Positions 18,617 through 28,134 are shown, numbered from the stretch's first letter. The stretch: 64,000 bases of DNA from Alphaproteobacteria bacterium (GCA_030426465.1 JAUHYK010000007.1:1-64000), one strand, 5' to 3'. Notes: generated by a model not told the origin, from the sequence alone. Program-made: numbers and translations.

Positions 18617-20548
18617 CTACTCCGACGCCAAAGCAATGACAGGGTCGAGCCGCGACGCTTTGCGCGCGGGCATAAATCCAAACAGGAGGCCGATAGCGAG
18701 CGCCGATCCGAACGCAAGCATGGATGGCGCCGGGGTTATGGCGATGGACATGCCGGTGGCGCCGAGCGCCAGCGATACGCCGAGGCCCATCAGAACGCCA
18801 ATGAGGCCGCCAAGCGCCCCGACTACCAGCGCCTCTGTGTTGAACTGCATCATGATGTCCGAGCGCCGGGCGCCGGTCGCCATGCGCACACCGATTTCGC
18901 GCGTACGCTCGGTGACACTGACCAGCATGATATTCATGACGCCTATACCTCCGACGACAAGCGAGATCGCCGCCACCGAACCGAGCAAAACCGAAAAGGC
19001 TTTTTGCGTCTCCTCGACCGATTCAAGAATGGACGCGGTGTTGCGCAACTGAAAATCCTCAACACCATGGCGAGACAGCAAGAGCGCCTGCGCCGCAGCT
19101 TCAGTTTCCGATATGCGCTTAGTGTCATCGACAGCGATCGTGATTGACGACAGATAGTTCTGGCCAAACAAACGCATCATGCCTGTTGTAATCGGCGCGA
19201 GCGCAACATCGTCCATATCTTGCCCCCAGGCGGTTGCGCCTTTCGGCGCCAACACACCTGCGACTTCGAAAGGCGCCCCGCCAATAAACACATAGTGACC
19301 GACGGCTGAGGCGACATTCTCGAACAGATTGTCGGCAACCGTATAGCCGAGAACAACCACCGCAGCGCGTCGCGATTGATCGTCTTCTGTAAAGAAGGTC
19401 CCATAGGCCATGTCCCAGTTCTGGGCGAGCGGCCAATCGTAAGAGACGCCGTCAATTGATGTTTGATAATCAGCACTATCGACGCGCAATGTCTCGCGCC
19501 CGGAGCGAGTGGGAATAGCGGCGACAATGTTGTCGATTTCGGCGAGCCTTGCGGCGTCATCCATGGTCAAGGTCGCGATCGCCGAACCACGCATGCGCGT
19601 TCCCGGGGCGCCGGGCCGCACGAATAACAGGTTCGACCCCATGGTTTCGATGCTCGCCACCACCTGTTTAGAGCTGCCTTCGCCAATAGCCAGCATGGCG
19701 ACCACCGCAGCGACGCCAATAACAACGCCCAACAGCGTCAGCGATGTGCGGAATAGATTGGCGCGCAGCGAACGGAACGCCATTTTTACAGCTTCACTCG
19801 CCTGCAGAAGCCAGGTCGGCGCATCCACCGTTTTCTCAAATGGCTTGATCGTTTTCAAATCTTCCGTTTCGCCGGTGTCGGAAATGATTTTGCCGTCAGC
19901 GAGTTCAACGATCCTGTGGGCGCGTGCAGCGACATTGTGATCATGTGTAATCAATATGATCGTGCGCCCCGAAGCGTGTAACTCTTCAAGCAGCGCTAAA
20001 AGCTCAGAGCCCGAGCTTGAATCAAGCGCGCCGGTAGGCTCATCGGCAAGAATAACTTCCGCGTCGTTGATCAAGGCACGGGCGACAGCGACACGTTGTT
20101 GCTGACCGCCGGAAAGTTCATTCGGCCGGTGTTGACCGCGATCGCCGAGACCAAGCTTTTCCAACAAGGCTTGCGCGCGGGTGCGGCGCTCTTCAAGCTT
20201 TCCGCCGGCATAGATTGCCGGCATCTCCACATTTTCCGCAGCAGACACGCTCGTCAACAAATTATAGCGCTGGAAGACAAAGCCGAAGGTGTCACGGCGA
20301 AGCGCCGCCAACTCATCAGGCGTTAATGTTGAAACATTCTTTTCGCGCACCGAATAAACGCCGCTGGTGGGCCGGTCGAGGCATCCCAGAATATTCATCA
20401 AGGTCGACTTGCCGGAACCGGATTGACCAACAATGGCGACGAACTCGCCAGCCTTAATGGTCAGACTAACCCCATCAAGCGCGCGCACTTCGGCTTCACC
20501 TTTGCCATACACACGACTGACATTTTGAATATCGATGAGTGGAGACAT
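18617..20548 (-). CDS. macB: MacB-type ABC transporter, ATPase and permease fused
   Basis: 643 aa. The N-terminal ATPase has Walker A GQSGSGKST at 41-49, signature LSGGQQQRVA and Walker B VILADEPTGALD. A linker leads to the first membrane helix (about 275-300), a large periplasmic domain, and three C-terminal helices (about 525-635): the MacB_PCD plus FtsX arrangement. MacB drives export of macrolides, peptides or heme-type substrates from the periplasm as a mechanotransmitter with MacA and a TolC-like channel. It lies 12 bp after macA and 3 bp before the NodT gene. The substrate is unknown. Confidence 0.95.
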   Translation of the reverse strand: MSPLIDIQNVSRVYGKGEAEVRALDGVSLTIKAGEFVAIVGQSGSGKSTLMNILGCLDRPTSGVYSVREKNVSTLTPDELAALRRDTFGFVFQRYNLLTSVSAAENVEMPAIYAGGKLEERRTRAQALLEKLGLGDRGQHRPNELSGGQQQRVAVARALINDAEVILADEPTGALDSSSGSELLALLEELHASGRTIILITHDHNVAARAHRIVELADGKIISDTGETEDLKTIKPFEKTVDAPTWLLQASEAVKMAFRSLRANLFRTSLTLLGVVIGVAAVVAMLAIGEGSSKQVVASIETMGSNLLFVRPGAPGTRMRGSAIATLTMDDAARLAEIDNIVAAIPTRSGRETLRVDSADYQTSIDGVSYDWPLAQNWDMAYGTFFTEDDQSRRAAVVVLGYTVADNLFENVASAVGHYVFIGGAPFEVAGVLAPKGATAWGQDMDDVALAPITTGMMRLFGQNYLSSITIAVDDTKRISETEAAAQALLLSRHGVEDFQLRNTASILESVEETQKAFSVLLGSVAAISLVVGGIGVMNIMLVSVTERTREIGVRMATGARRSDIMMQFNTEALVVGALGGLIGVLMGLGVSLALGATGMSIAITPAPSMLAFGSALAIGLLFGFMPARKASRLDPVIALASE

Positions 20549-20560
20549 GATTTTGCCCCC

Positions 20561-21910
20561 TTAACGCGGTCCGCGCCGGCCCATGCCGGGCGGGCGGCGC
20601 GTGCGATCACCGCTTTGCGCGGTTGGCGCTGTAAACGTCTGGCCGGTGACGACAACCTCACCGGGCGCCAGACCGAAGAGAATTTCCGCTTGGGTCCGGT
20701 TTGTAAGCCCCACCAAAACAGGTTGCGGACGCAATTCACCGTTCTCCAGCACTGTCACCATTTTGCGTTCAGCGTCGGGATTGGCCGCCATGATTTCACG
20801 CATGGCCGCGCGGCGCGGATTTTGTTCACCAGCAGGTTCGCTTGCTTGGGCCGCCATCAGCCCTCGCCGCTCTTCGCGGTCGCGACGCCGCTCTCCATTG
20901 CCCTCTCCTCTTTGGGCGTCTTGGGGACGGCGGGAATCGCGCAAGGCGGCGACCGGCGCCAGCACAGCATCGTTTGCAGAGCCGGAAACGAAGAAAACCT
21001 GCGCCGTCATTTCCGGTTTTAATAACTCGTCGTCATTCGAAATATCGAGCAATACCTTATACAACACGACATCATTCAGGATTTCCGGCTGCGGCAGTAC
21101 CTGACGCACTTCGGTGCGCCATTTTCCATTGCCGCCGCCGAGCGTCGTGAAGTAAGCCTCCTGCCCTTTTTTAACCCGCAACACATCTGCTTCGGAGACA
21201 TTTGCTTCCACAGTCATGACGCTAAGATCCGCAATTCGGAGAATAGTCGGCGTTGTCTGATTGGCGTTCAGTGTTTGCCCGACCACCGCAGCCTGCGAAA
21301 CAATAGTGCCTGACATGGGCGCATAGATTTTGGTGAATTCGAGTGTCGCTTCGTCGGCCTCAAGCGTTGAATTCTGGCGCTCAATCTGAGCTTCGAGCTG
21401 CGTTAGACGCGCTGCCGCTATCTTCCTGTCCGCCATCGCGGCCTGATATTCCGCCTGTGATATGGCGTCAGCCTTGAACAGCATATCGGCGCGCGCTGCA
21501 TTGGCTTTTGAAAGTTCCAGCGACGCCTGTTGTTGTGCAAAAGAAGCATCGAGCTCCTTCAATTGCGCACGGTCAGCCTCAACTTTCGCCGCAGCAAGCG
21601 TTTCATCAATCTGGGCCAGAAGGTCGCCCTTTTCGACCCGGTCCCCAACCTCGAAAAAAAACTCTTCGAGCTGGCCCGAAACCTGCGCCCCGACGTCCAC
21701 ATAGTTTTTTGGCTGAATTTTCCCGGCAGCTGAGATCGAAACCTCTATATCACCCGTTACGATCTCCGCCGTTTGATAATCAGGCGCCGCGCTTCGGCCG
21801 CGCAGAAAAATATAGCCGCAGACAGCGATCGCCGATGCAACCAAGACCAAAGATAATATCTTGAAAGCACTCGTGTTTTTTGAGCCCATCACCGCACCGA
21901 CTTCCTTCAT
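20561..21910 (-). CDS. macA: MacA-type periplasmic adaptor (HlyD family)
   Basis: 449 aa. N-terminal membrane anchor (about 16-36), biotinyl-lipoyl half-motifs (GKIQPKNYVDVGAQVSGQL and FTKIYAPMSGTIVSQ) flanking a coiled-coil hairpin (about 100-165), then beta-barrel and membrane-proximal domains. An unusual, strongly charged segment rich in Arg, Glu and Gln, plus an AMREIMAANPDAER stretch, interrupts the C-terminal domain at about 318-380 before MVTVLENGELRPQPVLVG. The C-terminus is basic and glycine/proline rich. GGAG lies 5 bp before the chosen ATG at 21910; an ATG at 21889 is possible. First gene of the macA-macB-nodT operon. Confidence 0.93.
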   Translation of the reverse strand: MKEVGAVMGSKNTSAFKILSLVLVASAIAVCGYIFLRGRSAAPDYQTAEIVTGDIEVSISAAGKIQPKNYVDVGAQVSGQLEEFFFEVGDRVEKGDLLAQIDETLAAAKVEADRAQLKELDASFAQQQASLELSKANAARADMLFKADAISQAEYQAAMADRKIAAARLTQLEAQIERQNSTLEADEATLEFTKIYAPMSGTIVSQAAVVGQTLNANQTTPTILRIADLSVMTVEANVSEADVLRVKKGQEAYFTTLGGGNGKWRTEVRQVLPQPEILNDVVLYKVLLDISNDDELLKPEMTAQVFFVSGSANDAVLAPVAALRDSRRPQDAQRGEGNGERRRDREERRGLMAAQASEPAGEQNPRRAAMREIMAANPDAERKMVTVLENGELRPQPVLVGLTNRTQAEILFGLAPGEVVVTGQTFTAPTAQSGDRTRRPPGMGRRGPR

Positions 21911-22118
21911 GCTCCACGCGCCCCTTGTCGTGGCAGGTTTATATGATGACTAAACGCATAAACCGGAGGATTCCGTTGGAGCAGGCAGCGTCAATTTTCA
22001 GGTCATTTTATGGCCGAAAAGGGGCGCTGGCCCATGTCTGGCGCAGGGAGCGCCATTCAAGCTAATTGGCGCCCGCACAGCCATTGGAGTGTGACGCTCG
22101 ACCTATAAACCAGCGCGG

Positions 22119-22559
22119 CTACTCGTCAGAGGAAAACCACAACGGACATTTATAACGGTATGTGATTTCTTCGCCTTGAGAAATCGCATCCAGCGCAACA
22201 AGCATCGCCATCCAGCCTAGTGAGTCATGCCGCTTCCATCGAATGTCAGCATTTGCATTTTCTGCATGATTGCAAAAGCTCATCATGCCATACGCCATCA
22301 GCCCAGCTTTCGGGTTTTCAGGGTGAGCGAAGTAGAAATCCCCAATTGGATGCATTTCATCTAATTGCAGGCACTGCTCTTGGCTAATCTGAACCGTACA
22401 AGCCATATCAATCAACGCGCCCGTTGCAATTTCGCGCAACGCAAACAAGCCGCGGCCGCCAAAGCGGCTCTTTCCCGGCGCGGCGAGGTTTGGGCGGTGA
22501 CGCCAGAAATTACTATGATCAACGTCCTGAAATACGGTCGGCTGAAGTTCAATGCTCAT
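22119..22559 (-). CDS. SET-domain protein
   Basis: 146 aa. The SET fold is shown by FGGRGLFALREIATGALID (N-terminal SET motif), SFCNHAENANADIRW (the N-H catalytic/AdoMet motif) and ISQGEEITYRYKCPLWF (C-terminal motif with the conserved tyrosines). SET proteins transfer methyl from AdoMet to lysine amino groups; bacterial ones act on proteins or small molecules. A much longer in-frame reading exists, but the ATG at 22559 is preferred because it overlaps the stop of the upstream GNAT-HDAC-GNAT gene by 11 bases and the domain begins there. Last gene of the KamA operon. The substrate is unknown; lysine-type amines are plausible given the operon. Confidence 0.82.
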   Translation of the reverse strand: MSIELQPTVFQDVDHSNFWRHRPNLAAPGKSRFGGRGLFALREIATGALIDMACTVQISQEQCLQLDEMHPIGDFYFAHPENPKAGLMAYGMMSFCNHAENANADIRWKRHDSLGWMAMLVALDAISQGEEITYRYKCPLWFSSDE

Positions 22560-24813
22560 GTGAAATATCCTTTCTGAATAAAACCTTGTCGTCGCCGGGG
22601 CGGTAGAAGTCGGCGATCTGAACAAGTTTTTTAAAACCAGTTTTCTCATAGAAGGCGCGCGCTTTTCCGTATGGCGCCGTAGACGAAGTCTCGGCGATAA
22701 GAAGAGCGCCACCTTCTTCGGCAACGGTGCGCTCTGTTCGTGCAAGTATTTCTGCGCCAAGCCCCTTGCGGCCGGACTCAGGATCGACTGCGATCCAGTA
22801 GAGATCATAGGCTTTTTCAGTGCCGGGCGTTCGCCCGTAACAAGAATAGCCGGCGAGGCGATCTCCGTAGCTCGCAAAAATGAAGTCGTATCCGCTGGCC
22901 CTGCCCTTTGCGATCCGTTCTTCAGCGAGCTCGCCGGCGATCCCTACTTCTTCCGCGCTGAATGCGGCCGTGGCGGTCACGAGACGCCGGATCTCGGCAA
23001 CATCGCCCGGGCGCACTTCTGTTCGCCAGGACAGAGGTTTTTCCGGAACGCCTTTCTTTTTCTCTGGCTTGCGATAAGGCCGGATGGCGCCCGCATTCGA
23101 CGCGAAGCCTTCAAAAAAGCGACGGGCGTTGACGCCTAGATTTTGTACGCGATACCCGCCCTCTTGAATAAAAAGCGTGGGAAGCCCGGCGGATGCGATG
23201 ATGTCGCCCATCTTTGCAAAATCCGCCGCAGTATAAGGCCATGTGCCCGTGGGATCGCCCTTGGCGGCGTCGAGACCGAGCGCCACCACAAGGAATGCCG
23301 GATCATGCTCGGCGATCCGCGCGAGTGCGCGCTTCAACGCCTTGCGATGATCATCAGATGTAATGGTCTCGGCCAAGGGAATGTTGAGGTTGGCGCCAGC
23401 CCCTTCGCCACGCCCTGTTTCATCCTTAAAGCCGGTGAAATAAGGATACGCGAAACTCGGATCGCCATGGATCGAGACTGTCAGAATGTCAGCGCGCTCG
23501 TAGAAAATATCCTGTGTTCCGTTGCCGTGATGATAATCGACATCGAGAACGGCGACCCGTCCATATTCGGAAAGATAATTCGCCGCGACGGCGGCATTGT
23601 TGAAATAGCAAAAACCGCCAAACGCCTTGCGCTCCGCATGATGGCCCGGAGGGCGCACAAGTGCATAGGCCGCAGGCGCGCCATCCAACATCATTTCCGC
23701 CGCGGTCAGCGCGCAATCGACCGCTTCGCGCGCCGCCGGATAGGCGTTGGCGTTGAGCGGCGTAAAGGTGTCTATGCACCAGTACCCAGCCAGCACTGAT
23801 CTGTCTTTCGGCATCCGTCCCGCATTGCGGATCGGGAAGACATATGGATAAACGGATTTTCCTTCGGGCGCGTCTTTGCAGGCGCGTTCGATATAGTCGG
23901 CGAGTTTCGGGTCGTGCACCGCCTTGATCCAGCGGTCCGGAAAATTCTTCACTGGCGCCTGACTGAAAAACACACATTTCGTCAGTTCGGAAAGGATCGA
24001 CTTTACGCGGACAGGCGCCTCCACATAACCGCGCTCACGAATGTGATGAATATCGTGTTTATCATTCACGACGACAGGCAACGTAAACGCTTTCGGCGCG
24101 AGCAAGGCCTCTGCTTTGGGACCGCCATAACGCGCCTCGCGAAGGTGCATTGTCTTGTCGTCGATAGAGGCGAGAACTTTTTCAATATAGGCGGGCGGGC
24201 ACAGATGCGCGTATTTGCGCTTTAAAATCGCGCTGATGATTTTTTTTACCTGCGCGGCTTTCGACAATTCAAATTCGCCAAGGCCGTCAAAAACGATGTA
24301 GGGGCTATCCGTATCGCCTTCCTTTACTGGCGTTTCATAAGCCGTGCCCATAACCGGAAAAGCGCCAAAACGTTCATAGAATTTCAGTCGCGCCTCATTC
24401 TCCTTGCGGAGCTCCACATGAGGGCTGAGGGCCGGATCGTCAGGCAGACACTCGAAATAGATCCCCTTCAGTCCCCTCGCGAGCGCGTGCTCACGCACAT
24501 GAGCGTAAAGCGCAGCGCCGACGCCGCCGCGGGTTTGGCCTTTTGCAGTTGCGATAAGCTCGAGAAATCCGAACGACAGCGTCGGGTCTGCAAGAAGGAT
24601 TGCAAAGGCGCGGATATGCCCGCGGCCATCTTCCATCACAAAAACATCAGATACAAACTCGTATCGGATAGGGTCTGCGATCTGATCGGGAATTTTTTCA
24701 ATATCCCGCGCCGGCATCAACTCGAAACGGTCCCGGATGATGCCCTGAATTTCAGCGATAGCGCGCCGGTTGGCGGGCGCCGCTGCATCGCTTAAATGAC
24801 GAATACGAAACAT
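22549..24813 (-). CDS. GNAT - histone-deacetylase-like - GNAT fusion protein
   Basis: 754 aa with three enzyme domains. Residues 1-185 are a GNAT acetyltransferase with the acetyl-CoA loop QTRGGVGAALY (93-103). Residues about 270-575 are a class II HDAC/acetylpolyamine-amidohydrolase domain with RPPGHHAE (H391, H392), the zinc ligands D426, H428 and D515, and the catalytic tyrosine in EGGY (Y554). Residues 597-754 are a second GNAT with VDPESGRKGLGAEIL. All catalytic residues I can place are intact, so one chain may both add and remove acetyl groups on amines. The start overlaps the upstream ATP-grasp stop (TGATG) and the stop overlaps the SET gene. Acetylpolyamines, acetyl-beta-lysine and acetyl-lysine proteins are all possible substrates. 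Confidence 0.9.
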   Translation of the reverse strand: MFRIRHLSDAAAPANRRAIAEIQGIIRDRFELMPARDIEKIPDQIADPIRYEFVSDVFVMEDGRGHIRAFAILLADPTLSFGFLELIATAKGQTRGGVGAALYAHVREHALARGLKGIYFECLPDDPALSPHVELRKENEARLKFYERFGAFPVMGTAYETPVKEGDTDSPYIVFDGLGEFELSKAAQVKKIISAILKRKYAHLCPPAYIEKVLASIDDKTMHLREARYGGPKAEALLAPKAFTLPVVVNDKHDIHHIRERGYVEAPVRVKSILSELTKCVFFSQAPVKNFPDRWIKAVHDPKLADYIERACKDAPEGKSVYPYVFPIRNAGRMPKDRSVLAGYWCIDTFTPLNANAYPAAREAVDCALTAAEMMLDGAPAAYALVRPPGHHAERKAFGGFCYFNNAAVAANYLSEYGRVAVLDVDYHHGNGTQDIFYERADILTVSIHGDPSFAYPYFTGFKDETGRGEGAGANLNIPLAETITSDDHRKALKRALARIAEHDPAFLVVALGLDAAKGDPTGTWPYTAADFAKMGDIIASAGLPTLFIQEGGYRVQNLGVNARRFFEGFASNAGAIRPYRKPEKKKGVPEKPLSWRTEVRPGDVAEIRRLVTATAAFSAEEVGIAGELAEERIAKGRASGYDFIFASYGDRLAGYSCYGRTPGTEKAYDLYWIAVDPESGRKGLGAEILARTERTVAEEGGALLIAETSSTAPYGKARAFYEKTGFKKLVQIADFYRPGDDKVLFRKDISHEH

Positions 24814-25784
24814 CAGCCGCCCCGGCGGCGCAAAGCCGCGGCCAAAATCGCTTCAACGCCATCTTCGAAAGAAAGCTCCGCTTCACTTAACGCCGCTGCG
24901 AAACCGGCCTCCGGCGCCAGGCACGGGTTGGTGTTGTATTCCAGAATGAAGGGCGCGCCTTTTTCATCGACGCGAAAATCAACCCGCGCATATCCCGCGA
25001 GACCAGCTGCACGCCAGCATTCGACGGTCATCATATGAAGCCTGCGGGCAAGCGCCGGTTCGTCTTGTTCAATCCCGAACCGGCGACGGGTGAGATGATA
25101 AGAAGGACTGTTCTCATCCCATTTCGCCGCATAATCAACAATAGGCAGAACGCCTTCCGGCAAAGCGTCGAACGTCATCTCGGCCATGGGGAGTACGCGC
25201 AGACCGTCTTCGGTTTCAAGCACCGCGATGTTAAATTCACGTCCGGGCACATATTCCTCAGCGAAAAACTTTCCACCATATTGCTGTTCCCGCCGGGCGA
25301 TCTCCTCGGCCGCAAGTGACGCATCGATAACCGAACGCTGGTCCATGCCGAACGAGGCGTGCTCTGTTACAGATTTGATGATCACCTTGCCCGCGCCGGC
25401 GGGCGGCGCCTGCCCCATCCAGCAATGCGGCGCCAGAAGACCCGCCGCCTGCAGCACCTGTTTGCTGAGGATTTTAGAACAGCTTTGAAAATAGGCTGTC
25501 GCGCCCGCACCCGTATAAGCAAGACCGAAATGATCCATCGCGGAGCAGACAATATGGCCATGGGCGCCATTGCCGCGGATAGCTTCGACCAGATTGAAAA
25601 CAGCAAGCGGCTTTTTCTGCGCCAGCCGTTCGATCACCGTCAGGTCAAAGTCGATTTCCAGAATATCGCTTTCATATCCGCGCGCACAAAGCGCGCGGGA
25701 TATGATTTCAGCGTTGCGAAGCGTGTCATCCTCGTCCGGCCTGTCAGCGGGCGAGCCATGTATCACCGGAATATAGCCGCCCAT
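24813..25784 (-). CDS. D-alanine-D-alanine-ligase-like ATP-grasp enzyme (second)
   Basis: 323 aa. Ddl-like N-terminal domain (IPVIHGSPADRPDEDDTL), ATP-binding central region with KVIIKSVTEHASFGM and FFAEEYVPGREFNIAVLE, and the C-terminal metal/ATP motif ARVDFRVDEKGAPFILEYNTNP (E and N metal ligands). The fold activates a carboxylate as acyl-phosphate and joins it to an amine. True D-Ala-D-Ala ligases sit in cell-wall clusters; this one is the second of two adjacent paralogs in a KamA operon and starts 6 bp after the first. The substrate is unrecognised; a small amino-acid peptide is the natural guess. Confidence 0.88.
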   Translation of the reverse strand: MGGYIPVIHGSPADRPDEDDTLRNAEIISRALCARGYESDILEIDFDLTVIERLAQKKPLAVFNLVEAIRGNGAHGHIVCSAMDHFGLAYTGAGATAYFQSCSKILSKQVLQAAGLLAPHCWMGQAPPAGAGKVIIKSVTEHASFGMDQRSVIDASLAAEEIARREQQYGGKFFAEEYVPGREFNIAVLETEDGLRVLPMAEMTFDALPEGVLPIVDYAAKWDENSPSYHLTRRRFGIEQDEPALARRLHMMTVECWRAAGLAGYARVDFRVDEKGAPFILEYNTNPCLAPEAGFAAALSEAELSFEDGVEAILAAALRRRGG

Positions 25785-25790
25785 GGTGGA

Positions 25791-26813
25791 TTACGCCGCC
25801 TGAGCGCGGATCCGCACTCTCGGCATGGATACACCCTGGCGGGAACAGGCCGAACGCATGATTTCGCCAATCAGCCAGTCATAGGACTTCCCGGCTTTTG
25901 TCGTCAGGATCGGGAGATCGGAATGCGTCGGGTTGAGGCCCGCAATCGGGTTTACTTCCAGGAAGTGCGTTTTGTGATTGCCGTCTGAACGGATGTCGAC
26001 ACGGGCGCCATCGCGGCAGCCAAGGGTCCGGTAAGCGGCGAGCGCAGTTTTCCCCGCCCGGCGGGCTTCCATGTCTTTCGACAGCACCAGGTTGACGTAA
26101 GGCTCCCAGTCTTCCTTGATTTCGTAGGAATAAACGCCGCCATCAGCCTCTGGCTTCACGGCAATTTCCATCACGGCAATGATTTTAGCGGCCGCGCCGT
26201 TACCGGTAATGCCGACTGTAAATTCACGGCCAGCGAGATAACTCTCAACCAGCACCGGCTGATGGAACGCAGCGATCAGACGCGACGCTTCTCGCCGCAG
26301 GTCTTCAGGCGTGTTGACCTTAGAGGCGTTGGCGCAGCCCTTGCCGGTGCCTTCAGCGATCGGTTTGACGAAGACCGGGTATGTCATTTCCGGCATGGGT
26401 CCGTGCGCATTTTCAATCACGGCGAACGGCGCCGTGGCGACCCCTTGATCGCGGACGATGCGTTTGGCGACGGCCTTGTCGAGTGTCGCGGCCATGGTCA
26501 GCGGGTCGGAGAACGCATAGGGTTGGTCGAATAATTCGCAAAGCGCCGGAACCTGCGCCTCCCGCGAACGGCCTTTCAGGCCTTCTGCAATCGAAAACAC
26601 CATGTCGAAGCGCTCGCCGGTGACGAGACGTTTTGCAAGCTCCTGACCGCGACCAATACGCTCCACGCGCCAGCCAAGCCGCGACAGGGCGTTGTCGAGG
26701 GCGTCGATCGTTCCGATCGAATCGAACTCAGCTGTTTCTTCTTCCGAAAACCCAAGCGCGAGATAATCGTCGCGCAGATCATAAACCAGCCCGACTTTCA
26801 TATCCTGTTTCAT
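25791..26813 (-). CDS. D-alanine-D-alanine-ligase-like ATP-grasp enzyme (first)
   Basis: 340 aa from the ATG at 26813 (MKQDMKVGLVYDLRDDY); AAGGGGT lies about 6 bp upstream and overlaps the KamA stop, which decides this start over a longer in-frame reading. N-terminal Ddl-type domain with FDMVFSIAEGLKGRSREAQ, ATP-grasp lid and lysine region (YPVFVKPIAEGTGKGC), PVLVESYLAGREFTVGI, and the C-terminal RVDIRSDGNHKTHFLEVNPIAGLNP carrying the metal-binding E and N. It is paralogous to the next gene, so the two may act in succession or as a heteromer, joining two residues. It is not the housekeeping Ddl by context. Confidence 0.88.
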   Translation of the reverse strand: MKQDMKVGLVYDLRDDYLALGFSEEETAEFDSIGTIDALDNALSRLGWRVERIGRGQELAKRLVTGERFDMVFSIAEGLKGRSREAQVPALCELFDQPYAFSDPLTMAATLDKAVAKRIVRDQGVATAPFAVIENAHGPMPEMTYPVFVKPIAEGTGKGCANASKVNTPEDLRREASRLIAAFHQPVLVESYLAGREFTVGITGNGAAAKIIAVMEIAVKPEADGGVYSYEIKEDWEPYVNLVLSKDMEARRAGKTALAAYRTLGCRDGARVDIRSDGNHKTHFLEVNPIAGLNPTHSDLPILTTKAGKSYDWLIGEIMRSACSRQGVSMPRVRIRAQAA

Positions 26814-26823
26814 ACGGGACCCC

Positions 26824-28134
26824 TTAAAAGGCGGCCGCGCCGTCATCTGACAGCGGGTCGGTGTAACGATATTGGTTGCCTTCAAAATTGCGGAGAATGA
26901 GGTCGTCGCCCTCGCGGCCGACGACATAGTCAGGCAGAAGCGGGATCTTTCCGCCGCCGCCGGGCGCGTCGATCACATATTGCGGGACGGCGTACCCCGT
27001 TGTGTGTCCGCGCAACCCTTCGATGATTTCCAGACCTTTGGACACAGGCGTGCGAAAATGCGCCGAACCCGTAATCGGGTCGCACTGATACAGATAATAG
27101 GGTTTCACCCGGCGTTTTAAGAGGCCATGCATCAACGGTTTCATGACGCTGACATCGTCATTGATGCCTTTGAGCAGCACGGTCTGACTACCAAGCGGAA
27201 TGCCGGCGTCGGCGAGACGCGCCGTCGACTCCGTAACTTCCGGGGTCAATTCGTCAGGATGGGTGAAGTGAATGCTCATCCAGATCGGGTGGTGTTTCCT
27301 CAGCATCGCTGTCAGGGCCGGCGTCACCCGCATGGGGAGGACTACCGGCGCCTTGGTGCCGATACGGATGAATTCCACATGCTCAATGGCGCGCAAACGG
27401 CCAAGGAGGTAATCCAGACGGTCGTCCGACAGGGTCAGCGGATCGCCGCCAGAAATCAGTACGTCGCGGATTTCCGGATGCGCGGCGATATATTGCAACG
27501 CCGCCTCCCATTGGGATTTGGAGAACTCATATTCGCCGCCCGTTTCGCCGACCATGCGCGAGCGCGTGCAATAGCGGCAATAGGTCGAGCAAAAGCCCGT
27601 CGCCAGAAAGAGAACGCGGTCCGGATAGCGATGGACAAGCCCCGGCACGGCGGCGTCATGGTCCTCGCCAAGCGGATCGTCCGCCTCGCCCGGCATCTGA
27701 ATGAATTCCTGACCGACCGGAATATGCGTCCGGCGCAAACCCGCCGAAGGACCGTCAAGCGTCATCAGGCTGGCGTAATAAGGCGTCAGTCCCATAGGCA
27801 GCGAACCGGAACGACGAGACACGGCGTCACGCTCGTCCTCGGTCAGAACAAAAATCCGCTCCAGCTCGGCCAGCGACTTTATCCGGTTGCGAACCTGCCA
27901 GCGCCAGTCGAGCCAGTCGGCGTCCGACGCATCCGGAAAGAAACGGTCTCGAAATGCGCGTGAACGGTCCGAAAATGGAAACGCCGCCACATCAGGGCGG
28001 TCGTCACTAGTCGCAATAAGGAAGGGCTGCGTTTTCGCGCCAGCTCGGATTTTGGAGCGACGACTGGGAGGCTTAGCGGCCTCCTTGGCCGCTGCTCCCG
28101 TGAACAGGATGGTCACCTTAGGGTGGATCTCCAT
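26824..28134 (-). CDS. KamA-family radical SAM aminomutase
   Basis: 436 aa. The radical SAM cluster motif CxxxCxxC occurs as GFCSTYCRYCTRSR, preceded by HRYPDRVLFLATGFC and followed by ISGGDPLTLSDDRL (SAM binding). PLP-binding and substrate features of lysine 2,3-aminomutases are in the C-terminal half (GLRGHTTGYAVPQYVIDAPGGGGKIPL). Family members move an alpha-amino group to the beta carbon, for example L-lysine to beta-lysine, or glutamate in some subfamilies. I use the ATG at 28134; an in-frame TTG at 28197 with AGAGAAG before it would add 21 residues. First gene of the five-gene operon. Which amino acid it isomerises is not certain, and EF-P modification is unlikely given the context. Confidence 0.9.
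   Translation of the reverse strand: MEIHPKVTILFTGAAAKEAAKPPSRRSKIRAGAKTQPFLIATSDDRPDVAAFPFSDRSRAFRDRFFPDASDADWLDWRWQVRNRIKSLAELERIFVLTEDERDAVSRRSGSLPMGLTPYYASLMTLDGPSAGLRRTHIPVGQEFIQMPGEADDPLGEDHDAAVPGLVHRYPDRVLFLATGFCSTYCRYCTRSRMVGETGGEYEFSKSQWEAALQYIAAHPEIRDVLISGGDPLTLSDDRLDYLLGRLRAIEHVEFIRIGTKAPVVLPMRVTPALTAMLRKHHPIWMSIHFTHPDELTPEVTESTARLADAGIPLGSQTVLLKGINDDVSVMKPLMHGLLKRRVKPYYLYQCDPITGSAHFRTPVSKGLEIIEGLRGHTTGYAVPQYVIDAPGGGGKIPLLPDYVVGREGDDLILRNFEGNQYRYTDPLSDDGAAAF

Noticed and set aside
22559-22877. N-terminal extension of the SET protein
   Set aside because: The extension is simply the other frame of the GNAT-HDAC-GNAT gene; the ATG at 22559 gives the domain boundary and the operon overlap.
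27127-27963. 278-codon plus-strand frame
   Set aside because: Antisense shadow of the KamA gene, with basic, low-information composition.
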